Below are positions 56,345 through 64,000 of a stretch of DNA of 64,000 nucleotides, in pieces; position 1 is the first letter of the stretch, and each line of letters opens with the position of its first letter. Position numbers and translations under genes: made by a program. This DNA is from Lumbricus terrestris (taxonomy: Eukaryota > Annelida > Clitellata > Crassiclitellata > Lumbricidae), in assembly GCA_949752735.1 (NCBI GenBank), contig OX457036.1, positions 8,525,692-8,589,691 of the forward strand. Reading direction: 5' to 3'. The notes beneath the pieces are model-generated. The model ran no database searches. It was given only the letters and a program-made list of their open reading frames with translations, and was not told the DNA's origin.

Positions 56345-59300
56345 TTAACTCATCCTCTCAAATGGTTCACCGCAGAGTATGGGCTGTAACGGTCCCCGTC
56401 TAATCAACTGTCCTCGTTTGTACTGACAACAGGGTTCACATTGTTGGCAGAAACGCTTAACATCCTTAGACCAACCTACCCAGTAGGCGCGTCTTCTCAC
56501 CTGACACCTAGTCCTTCGCACTCCAAGATGGCCACCGGTTATTCCTGTATGTGCCATTCTCATGAAATTCTTTCTAAACACCTTGGGCATGAGGGTCTGC
56601 TCAATTCCTTCTGAATTTCGGCGACAGAGTACATTATCCCTCAGAAACAGAGAATCTCTTTGATGCCAATAAACCTTTATAGCCTCACTTTCGGTCAATA
56701 TCTCTGTCAAGCTAGGTGTTTCGCAGCCTTCGCCTATCCATTGGCGAACTACCTTCAAATCAGGGTCTTCCTGCTGAGCCTTTGCAATATCCTCACCGGT
56801 AGCGTCAAGACTGGGATTCACATCCTCTATCACTTCTCTAACTGTTGCCAAGTCTTCGCTGTCACCCGGGTCTCCACACTGGCGACATGCCTTTCTCGAC
56901 ATGGCATCCGCGTTTCCATGTCTTTTTCCCAACCTATGGACGATCTCAAAATCAAATTCAGCTAGTCGTTCCAACCATCGTCCCTGCTGTCCTATTGGCT
57001 CAGGTGTTCTCCATAACCACTGAAGCGCTGCATGATCAGTGCGCAAGACAAAATGCCTTCCTAAGAGATATTGTCGGTAAATCTTAGTGAAATGAACAAT
57101 TGCAAGCAGCTCTTTCCTCGTGATGCAATAGTTTCGCTCTGTCTTTGAGAACAACCTACTTCCATAAGAGATCACCCTCTCTTGTCCATCGATTCTTTGG
57201 GAAAGTACCCCTCCAATCCCAATGTCTGAGGCATCACAGTCTAAGACATAGACCGCATCGTCTACCGGTAAACTCAACACAGGCGCAGTAGTTAATGCGA
57301 CCTTGAGCTTATCAAATGCCTCCTGGCAGGCACCATCCCAGACAAACTTCTTATCTTTCCTAGTCAGGGAAAACAAAGGTTCAGCAACACTGGAGCATCC
57401 TTTAATGAACTTGCGATAATATGCACAAAGCCCAAGAAAAGAACGCACGTCCCCTAAATGTTGGGGTTTGGGCCAAGAGACCACATCCTGGACCTTCGAA
57501 GGATCCACCGCTACTCCTGCAGCCGACACGATATGTCCTAAAAAACAAACTGTCCTTCGCAAAAGATAACACTTACTAGGCTTCAGCTTCAAGTTTGCAC
57601 TACGAAAACGTTGGAACACTAATTCCATCCTCTCCAAATGCTGCTCCCAAGAATTCCCAAAAATGATTATATCATCCAAATAAACTAGACAGTTTTCAAA
57701 GTTTAAACCCGACAGGACAATATCCATCAGCCGTTGAAAGGTTGCAGGCGCGTTACATAATCCGAAGGGCATTACCTTCCACCTAAAAATACCCCGACGC
57801 GTCACAAAAGCCGTTTTATCAGCATCTTCGGAACTCATAGCTACCTGGTGATACCCACTCCTTAAATCGAGGGTGCTAAACCATTCTGCGCCTGACAGAG
57901 CATCAAGACATTCGTCTACTCGTGGTAACGGGTAGGAATCTTTCCGTGTCTTGTCATTTAACTGGCGGTAATCGATACAAAATCTCAATGTACCGTCCTT
58001 CTTCTTGACTAGTACAACATTTGCCGCCCACTCACTCACTGCAGGTTCTATCACACCAGCCGTCAGCATTTCGGCTAACTGTTCGTCAACCGTTGTCCGA
58101 TAAGACAGTGGCTGTCTCCGTAACGGTTGTCTTATTGGGCGACAATCCCCTGTGTCTATCCTATGTTCACACAATTCTGTTCTTCCCAAATCCATGACTG
58201 ACGCAGAAAATACATCACCGTATTTAGCTAATAAGCTTTTCAGTCCTTCCTTAGCTTCGTGAGGGACATCCTCATCGAGATCTCTCATCAGCTCTGTAAT
58301 GAGCTGTGGATCGGCTGGAACATCCTCCTTGTTCTCACCTTCACCCTTTTTTACAATTTGAACGGGGTGTAGGCCACTAATTACAAGGTCCCTACCAAGC
58401 GTTGCTGGCTTTTCCCCTAAGTTTATCACCCGAACCTGTGATGAATTATCCTTATCATCTACGATTACCCGGGCAACATGAACTCCCGGCACGATCTCTG
58501 TCGATTCCGTCATCCAAGCAGGGGCCGTCGCTGCAATATCACCATACATCATTCTAAAAGGCACATCACATTGCGAACGAGGGTACACAACCACATCCTC
58601 AGCCACGACCACACGACGACACCAACCAGAGCCATTACCCTTCACAAGTGGAATACGCCTTCTGCCAACAAAAAGAGCACCAGCCCCAAACCCAATCCGA
58701 CAATGATGTCCCTGGAGAAAATCCATCCCAAGCATTGGTTCAAAAACCTGATCCGACACCAGAAAATGTGTATCCAAAGAAAACCCTCTCCAAAACCTCA
58801 AAGGAATGGTAATCTCCCCAAGAACCCGAATGGAAGTGCCGTTTGCAGCCAACAAAACGCGCGTGCTGGGTTGCAACTCCAAACCCTCAACATCAGAAAA
58901 AGGTACAATACTCACTTCAGAGCCAGTGTCGATAAGACATTGCCGCGCCTGCCGATGAAGGGTAGCCCGAACGTAGATGGCGTTGTTCGTCAGGGTGAAG
59001 GGTAGCTCGCGGGTTGTGTGGTTGGTTACCACCGTCTCTGGCGTTGCTGGTTCTTCATCTTCGGCCGTCGTGTCGCTCCGATTGCGACGCGGACGAGGGC
59101 AGCGACGTGCAATATGACCTGCACGCCCACAGTTGAAACAGATCACGTTGCGTCCTGGACTTGCGGGGTTGCGCGTTGCAGGGGCGACGTCCGTAGGCGC
59201 TTGAGACTGATTCCGTAGCTCGTTCAGCTGGAGGGAGATCCTGTCCTCGAAATCCCGTTGCCATTTCCGTTGAGCCGCCAGGAAACCTTCCAATTGCGTT

Positions 59301-60118
59301 TGGAGTTGGTTGCCTGCGTCGGATTCCTGAGTTTGCCGCACACGATTAGGTTGTCGACGACGATCGTCCACATCCGTCATCTGTTGATAGGCGTTGAGAC
59401 GTAATGCCACCCGATAGGCTTCATCAATTGACTTAGGTTCTCTTTCTCTGACTTTCAAAGACAATTCTCGATCGCGGATTGCCTCGAGAAAGGAGTCACG
59501 TGCGACGATTTCTGTCGTCTCATTCGAAGGGACCGGATAAGCCAGAACAACCAAACGTCTGATATCGTGTAATAGGTCGCTGAGGCTTTCGTCTGCTCGC
59601 TGTCGTCGATAATATAATTGTGCCCGATACGTTTCTGCTTGTCCTTCGACGCCGTACCTTTGACGTAACCTTCCGACAAGTTGATCGTACGTGACGTCTG
59701 CACGAGCGCCAAAATCCCACAATAACTGTGTTGCTGCTTTATCCAATGCACAACGCAGAAAGTCCACTTTATCGGAATCGTCCCATCTATTATGACGCGC
59801 ACAAACTTCGAATTGAGTCAGAAAAGATTCCAACGAGGAGGTTCCATCGAACTTACCAAGCTGCATCTGAATCTTCCGTGGTCCCATCAAGTGACTCGCA
59901 TCTTCCCAACGTTTGGAATCGGAAACGGTCGTCTCCGAGATCAGCACCTTCTTACGGTCTTTCTTCGGTAAGTCCAGAAACTGGTATTCAGGATCTTCAA
60001 ACGTGCGATATGCTTCAGCTCGTGACTGTCCAAAAGCAGAAGCTTCCGCTGCTCCTTTCGTCGCCGGCGTTGAAGTCGTCCGAGGTAATGAATACGGAAC
60101 AGTTTCTTCGTCATCCAT
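56345..60118 (-). CDS. Ty3/gypsy Gag-Pol polyprotein, truncated in integrase
   Basis: Single frame of 1,257 codons from ATG at 60118. Approximate order: Gag capsid-type region (residues 90-240, with FDGTSSLESFLTQFE); CCHC zinc knuckle CFNCGRAGHIARRC about 327-340; aspartic protease with LIDTGSE about 395; reverse transcriptase from about 640, with FCIDYRQLND about 717 and the YLDD active site about 813; RNase H with LDCDAS about 956 and TDHAALQWL; integrase HHCC zinc-binding domain about 1185-1230 (H.....H then CQQCEPC). The frame then stops just as the integrase catalytic core should begin, and the core is absent downstream. Gag and Pol share one frame without a shift. Replication in cis should fail at integration unless integrase comes from another copy. 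Confidence 0.95.
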   Translation of the reverse strand: MDDEETVPYSLPRTTSTPATKGAAEASAFGQSRAEAYRTFEDPEYQFLDLPKKDRKKVLISETTVSDSKRWEDASHLMGPRKIQMQLGKFDGTSSLESFLTQFEVCARHNRWDDSDKVDFLRCALDKAATQLLWDFGARADVTYDQLVGRLRQRYGVEGQAETYRAQLYYRRQRADESLSDLLHDIRRLVVLAYPVPSNETTEIVARDSFLEAIRDRELSLKVREREPKSIDEAYRVALRLNAYQQMTDVDDRRRQPNRVRQTQESDAGNQLQTQLEGFLAAQRKWQRDFEDRISLQLNELRNQSQAPTDVAPATRNPASPGRNVICFNCGRAGHIARRCPRPRRNRSDTTAEDEEPATPETVVTNHTTRELPFTLTNNAIYVRATLHRQARQCLIDTGSEVSIVPFSDVEGLELQPSTRVLLAANGTSIRVLGEITIPLRFWRGFSLDTHFLVSDQVFEPMLGMDFLQGHHCRIGFGAGALFVGRRRIPLVKGNGSGWCRRVVVAEDVVVYPRSQCDVPFRMMYGDIAATAPAWMTESTEIVPGVHVARVIVDDKDNSSQVRVINLGEKPATLGRDLVISGLHPVQIVKKGEGENKEDVPADPQLITELMRDLDEDVPHEAKEGLKSLLAKYGDVFSASVMDLGRTELCEHRIDTGDCRPIRQPLRRQPLSYRTTVDEQLAEMLTAGVIEPAVSEWAANVVLVKKKDGTLRFCIDYRQLNDKTRKDSYPLPRVDECLDALSGAEWFSTLDLRSGYHQVAMSSEDADKTAFVTRRGIFRWKVMPFGLCNAPATFQRLMDIVLSGLNFENCLVYLDDIIIFGNSWEQHLERMELVFQRFRSANLKLKPSKCYLLRRTVCFLGHIVSAAGVAVDPSKVQDVVSWPKPQHLGDVRSFLGLCAYYRKFIKGCSSVAEPLFSLTRKDKKFVWDGACQEAFDKLKVALTTAPVLSLPVDDAVYVLDCDASDIGIGGVLSQRIDGQERVISYGSRLFSKTERNYCITRKELLAIVHFTKIYRQYLLGRHFVLRTDHAALQWLWRTPEPIGQQGRWLERLAEFDFEIVHRLGKRHGNADAMSRKACRQCGDPGDSEDLATVREVIEDVNPSLDATGEDIAKAQQEDPDLKVVRQWIGEGCETPSLTEILTESEAIKVYWHQRDSLFLRDNVLCRRNSEGIEQTLMPKVFRKNFMRMAHTGITGGHLGVRRTRCQVRRRAYWVGWSKDVKRFCQQCEPCCQYKRGQLIRRGPLQPILCGEPFERMS

Positions 60119-60170
60119 CGTACAGCCGCCAAGTGTTCAACGTTGAAGACGAAAATGACAAACCAGAAGA

Positions 60171-60188
60171 ACCCCACTTCTGGTACCA
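60171..60188 (-). promoter_or_regulatory. Primer-binding site, tRNA-Leu type
   Basis: Three bases after the 5' LTR the minus strand reads TGGTACCAGAAGTGGGGT. This complements the 3' end of a tRNA-Leu(UAA)-type molecule including its CCA (one mismatch to the animal tRNA-Leu(UAA) sequence as I know it). Confidence 0.7.
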
Positions 60189-60191
60189 AAT

Positions 60192-61450
60192 TGTGGCGGT
60201 CGTCGGGTCGGACAGGCTTACCAGGAATGACCTTACCCTAAACCGTACAAATCTTGGGGTCTGGCTTCCCTAGTCTAGCAGAAGACTGACGTTCTGGTTT
60301 TCATAACAATTTTCTTAACGATGAAACTGACAACTGCATTCAATCACGAACAACGAAATCAACTGTTTAAACGTCCATAACTGTCTTTCACCGACGAAGA
60401 GTTCGTAGCTGTCTCTTACTGACGATAACGACGAGTTTAAAATCAACGAGTTCGAAATTAACTTTCATCGACCTATAGCAGCGAGTTAAGCTAAAAGTCC
60501 GTAGGTCTATTAACTTTTATCGACGAGAGCAACGAATTAACTGAAAGTTCGTAATTGTCTTTCGACTCAACTTACTCAACGACGAACTGTCTTGAATTCA
60601 ATCGCAACTTATTCGACGAACTGTCCTGAATTCAATCGCATCTTTAATCGCAACTTAAACGACGAACTAACTTCCGATTGTCTGATCGACGAGCTGACTT
60701 TTCTCGGACTCGGGCTTCTGACGACTGACGACGAACTTCCTTTCTCGTTTCGTTGACTGACTCCTGACGGGTTGACTCTCAACGACTGTCTTTCTGCGCA
60801 TCGACTCGACTTTCTCCGACTTCGATTCCGACTGCGAGTGACGGCCTTTTCTTCTTTCTTCTTTTATAGGTCTCCAGCCCGGTTCGGAGGAGCAGGCAGG
60901 CAGCCCTGACGAACAGGTTCGATTCAGCAGCGAGCGTCCTGAAGAGGCCGGTTCTGGCGAGCAGCTCGAAGAGGCTGCTAGCTGCTCGGAGGGGCCGTAG
61001 GCGACCCGAACAGGCAGACAGGCGGCTCGGAGGGGCAGGTTCGAGCGGGCAGCTCGAAGAGGCAGCGAGCGGCTCGGAGGGGCAGGTTCGATCGGGCAAC
61101 AGGCAGCTCGGAGAGGCACGGGCGTCTCGAGAGGCTGTAGACGGCCCGAGCAGGCAAACGGCGGCTCGGAGGGGCAGGTTCGAGCGGGTAAACAGGCGGC
61201 TCGAAGGGGCAGGTTCGATCGGGCAACATGCAGCTCGGAGAGGCACGGGCGTCTCGAGAGGCTGTAGACGGCCCGAGCAGGCAACGGCGGCTCGAAGGGG
61301 CAGGTTCGAGCGGGCAAACAGGCGGCTCGAAGGGGCAGGTTCGAGCGGGCAGCTCGAAGAGGCAACGAGCGGCTCGGAGAGGCAGGTTCGCTCCGAGCAG
61401 GCAGAAAACACACACAGCAAAAAATTAATTCCTCCCGCCAAACCTCCACA
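60192..61450 (-). repeat. 5' LTR of the Ty3/gypsy element
   Basis: 1,259 bp, same sequence as the 3' LTR on reading. Transcription would start from the TATAAAA at 60862-60868 (minus strand) and run into gag-pol. Confidence 0.95.
60862..60868 (-). promoter_or_regulatory. TATA box of the retrotransposon 5' LTR
   Basis: The minus strand reads GGAGACCTATAAAAGAAGAA, a canonical TATA element inside the LTR, with the U3-like GC-rich repeats immediately upstream. Confidence 0.65.
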
Positions 61451-62335
61451 GTATTCCTATCGATTATGGCCTACTTGTCTGGAATCTCGCTGTAGACTAA
61501 TGCAATTTTTCACAACTACGCAAAAATTAATTATCAATAAATCACACTAATGTAAAAATTTGAAATTTATCAACAGCCCATTGAAATTAAGTTATTTATG
61601 TCACTTATAAACTGAACTTTTTACATAAAACCTTTATAAAATTTTGTTATATATGTAACATGCTACGTTCTGCCAGCATGAAGTGTCGATTAAACGAAAA
61701 TTGATTGTTTGATTGATTGAGATCTACATATTCACCAGCGTTATATATGGAATCAAGTCTGCTTTAAGTCAGGCTGCATTTTGTCCATTTTGTATGCTGC
61801 CAGCTAGTACAGAATTTAGGTAGGTCAAGCTGTAGAGAAACTTGGATAATTGACTCTGGTTATCACGCCTCGAGATTTTCTCCCAAAACCAACGTCTCCT
61901 CTGTTCAAAAGAGTTAATACCCCATTCTTCTGATCCTTGGTATCCTCCACCTTCCTAAACGACACCTGCAATAACATCTGACCCTCTGGATACAGGATTC
62001 TCTTTCTTGACTGCCCTTTGAACAGCCTGATGACTCGATGCAGCGCTTCTGAATAAGCTGGTGCCCTACAATTGACTTTGGAGTGGCACTTTAGAAGTTT
62101 AGAAATTACGATTAAAACATAGAATTAACTTTATGGAGCACTTGCCCCTTTAAAACTGATACCTGTTTTTCGTTCACTTATTCATTCATTCATTATATAG
62201 CGCCCTTTCAAAAACCTACTTTTTAACATTCTACGTTTGATTTTTAATAAATTTCTTCGCTCTTATAAGAAAACTAGTCATATTGAAAATGATAGGCCTA
62301 CACCAAATGAAACTGAGAAATATGCATTAAGAAAC
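61451..62335. other. Right part of the split hAT-like element
   Basis: AT-rich, with a LINE or SINE tail near 61702 and CAGCGCTTCTGAATAAGC (retroposon tail-like) near 62041. No gene is seen. Confidence 0.5.
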
Positions 62336-62611
62336 CTCTTTGAAAAATACCCTTGTTCTCACTGCCCAGCTTTGCAATTTTTAAGCTCTTGCGACTAGGA
62401 AATTTAACCGTGACCAACTTAAAAATTTTGCCCCCCCTGCAAAAATTTCTGCGGGCGCCCATGGAGACTTGGTCTACAACTTGCGGGGGACGAACGAGTG
62501 GCCGAAGGAAGGTCGCGAGATTTTGGGCGGACGAATGGCTGAGTCGCCGACGAATTTTCCATCTTTTTGCCGATCAAAATTTCTGACGACCTTTTTTTAA
62601 AGTCTTTTTGT

Positions 62612-62690
62612 CCGAAAACTCGGGTGGATTCGAACCTTAACCCTCCGTCTCCAAGGCACCGAAGCCACCCCGCGTCCCACAATCCATCCA
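62612..62690 (-). mobile_element. tRNA-derived SINE head fragment
   Basis: The minus strand reads GTGGGACGCGGGGTGGCTTC and the B box GGTTCGAATCCACCC. It resembles the SINE at 2195 but is diverged and lacks the body. Confidence 0.65.
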
Positions 62691-62710
62691 CCCATCCAAA
62701 TATTAAGTCA

Positions 62711-63469
62711 GGGGCCGTCCATAAAGGACGTCACGCTATTTTTGACTTTTTTAACCTCCCCCTCCCCCCTGTCACAAACTGTCACAAATCTCGGACCACC
62801 CCCCCCCCCCTAAAGTACGTCACACTTTCGAACAAACATTTTCTTTAATTAACACCTAATTAAAATTTAATCTAAAACACACTTCACTATTAAACTGTAT
62901 TAAAATATAAAATTTCCACTTAAAAGACCTATCACATTATTAAAATGACTTTAATAGTAGAATAGTTAATTGTCAACAGTTGTCACAGTTAATGACGTAA
63001 TATAATTGTTTATAAGTTCATGATTATGAAATAATGATTAAATTATATAAATATTACCTCTGAATCCTCAAAATTTTATATTATAATAATTACTATTATG
63101 TGTAAAAATTAAATTCCGAATTTGTCGCTCAGTGACATAATCATGCAGCGGACAACATAGAAATAATAATACTTCCAGCATGACGAAAGCAAGGCTATAC
63201 ATAAAACAAGGCTTCGCAACAGCATAATAGCGCTCCTAGCGAGAGGAATCGAGAACAACACATTCAGGAGATACGCATTTCATGCTATTTTGACATAAAA
63301 CTAACTCAAATGTTTTTTCAAAGCTATTAAATTCTACAAAAAAAATAAAAATAAATAAATGTGTGACGTCACACATGGCCTGATCCCCTCCCCCTGTCAC
63401 AAACTGTCACAAACTGTCACACATTCTTACACCCCCCCCCGGAGCGTGACGTACTTTATGGACGGCCCC
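62711..63469. mobile_element. Non-autonomous element with GGGGCCGTCCATAAAG termini
   Basis: Left GGGGCCGTCCATAAAGGACG and right GTACTTTATGGACGGCCCC are inverted repeats that include GTCACGC/GCGTGAC. Inner repeats CTGTCACAAACTGTCACAAA occur near both ends. The flanking TCA (62708-62710, 63470-63472) is a likely 3-bp target duplication. The AT-rich core has no transposase. Confidence 0.88.
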
Positions 63470-63474
63470 TCATC

Positions 63475-63870
63475 CATTCGCCTTCCATGCAAATATCTAT
63501 CCTTCCCTCCATAATCCTCTTTTACATCTTTCCTTCCTTTCGTCCGTCCTTCCATTCTTCCCTCCATCCATACATCCTTCCATCCTCCCATCCACCCTTC
63601 CATCCTCCCATCCATCCATCCTTCATTCCATTCCTCATTTCTTCTTTCATTCATTTATTCCTTCCTTTTCCATATATCCAGTCATGCATGATGCAGCCAT
63701 CATTTCAATTACCATGAACCAATTCTTCCTTCTTCCATTCCTGTTTTCCGTCTTTCCTCCTTTCCGTTCTTCCCTCGTTCTGCAGTCCATCCATCCATCC
63801 ATCCATCCATCCATATATCCATCAATCCATCCAACCATCCATCCATCCATCATCCATCCATCTAGGCGCC
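63475..63870. repeat. ATCC/TTCC tetranucleotide array
   Basis: CCTTCCATCC and ATCCATCCATCC units. The Ser/Pro/His frames are artefacts. Confidence 0.92.
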
Positions 63871-64000
63871 CACTCATCCACAGTAAGAACCGAGTTTATC
63901 GTCTGGTATTTCCTTCAGGAAATTCCGCTAGTTTCACAATCCGGTCCTTCCGTGTTTATCGTTCAATTATAACGACATTTTCCCTTTCGTAGCACACACT
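63871..64000. other. Window end, nothing recognised
   Basis: Short unique sequence, no feature visible. Confidence 0.3.

Larger units (their letters stand above)
54613..61450 (-). mobile_element. Ty3/gypsy LTR retrotransposon, young, integrase-truncated
   Basis: Complete unit on the minus strand. 5' LTR is 60192-61450, then primer-binding site, gag-pol frame, and 3' LTR 54613-55871. LTRs are 1,259 bp each, bounded by TGTGG...CCACA, and I find no difference between them. The 4-bp target duplication GTAT (54609-54612, 61451-61454) is intact. The internal 56344-55872 segment is too short for an integrase core. It is transposon-type Metaviridae with no envelope frame. Confidence 0.95.
54336..62463. 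mobile_element. hAT-like element split by the Ty3/gypsy insertion
   Basis: Begins CATGGGCGCCCGCA and ends TGCGGGCGCCCATG, perfect inverted termini. It is flanked by exact 8-bp duplications GAGACTTG (54328-54335 and 62464-62471), as for hAT. CACTTGCCCC words near both ends support a single element. Without the 6.84-kb retrotransposon and its target duplication it would be about 1.3 kb. No transposase frame is present. Its right part also contains a retroposon tail (TTGATTGTTTGATTGATTGA at about 61702). Confidence 0.85.

Overview
The window is eukaryotic, and most likely comes from an invertebrate deuterostome such as an echinoderm or hemichordate. That placement is an inference. It rests on a Kv4/Shal potassium-channel gene with spliced exons, frequent TAGGCCTA-type words, tRNA-derived SINEs, LINE 3' remnants, hAT and pogo-like DNA transposons, a Ty3/gypsy retrotransposon and a very heavy load of micro- and minisatellites. 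No bacterial-style operon, rRNA or CRISPR array is present. Simple repeats cause most of the long open frames.

Region 1 (1-23011, + strand) is the 3' half of a Kv4 (Shal/KCND) voltage-gated K+ channel gene. Four exons are recognisable (5920-6082, 9318-9506, 21367-21531, 22679-23011). They join in frame from the GYG selectivity filter through S6 and the cytoplasmic C-terminus to the stop codon. The N-terminal exon(s) lie upstream of the window, so 1-5919 is intron. The introns are packed with tandem repeats, including about 116 copies of a 28-bp minisatellite at 15357-18600.

Region 2 (23012-28700) is intergenic and repeat-rich. It holds an inverted-repeat element at 24515-24899, a large foldback element at 24901-26088, a LINE 3' end whose GAA tail has grown into a microsatellite, and a LINE interrupted by a 174-bp MITE.

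Region 3 (28727-44265, + strand) is a gene I do not recognise. Three short exons with matching phase-1 junctions encode a compact, well-ordered-looking N-terminal module. They join a single 7.5-kb exon encoding about 2,500 residues of acidic, repeat-bearing, probably disordered protein. A short amphipathic helix close to the C-terminus strongly resembles the PKA regulatory-subunit (RII) binding helix of A-kinase anchoring proteins. This giant AKAP-like scaffold is the best candidate for an undescribed system here. Its first intron carries a decayed DNA-transposon copy of a multicopy uncharacterised protein family, and its third intron carries a LINE fragment.

Region 4 (44266-64000) is mostly mobile DNA. 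It contains a 192-bp perfect direct duplication, a pogo-like element with an internally deleted transposase (47954-49672), a hAT-like element with near-perfect 8-bp target duplications (51729-53194), and a nested pair. In the nested pair, a hAT-like element (54336-62463, 8-bp target duplication GAGACTTG) was split by a very young Ty3/gypsy retrotransposon (54613-61450) with apparently identical 1,259-bp LTRs. The retrotransposon has lost its integrase core. The window closes with a non-autonomous inverted-repeat element (62711-63469) and ATCC-type microsatellite.

All identifications come from reading the sequence. No database search was run.
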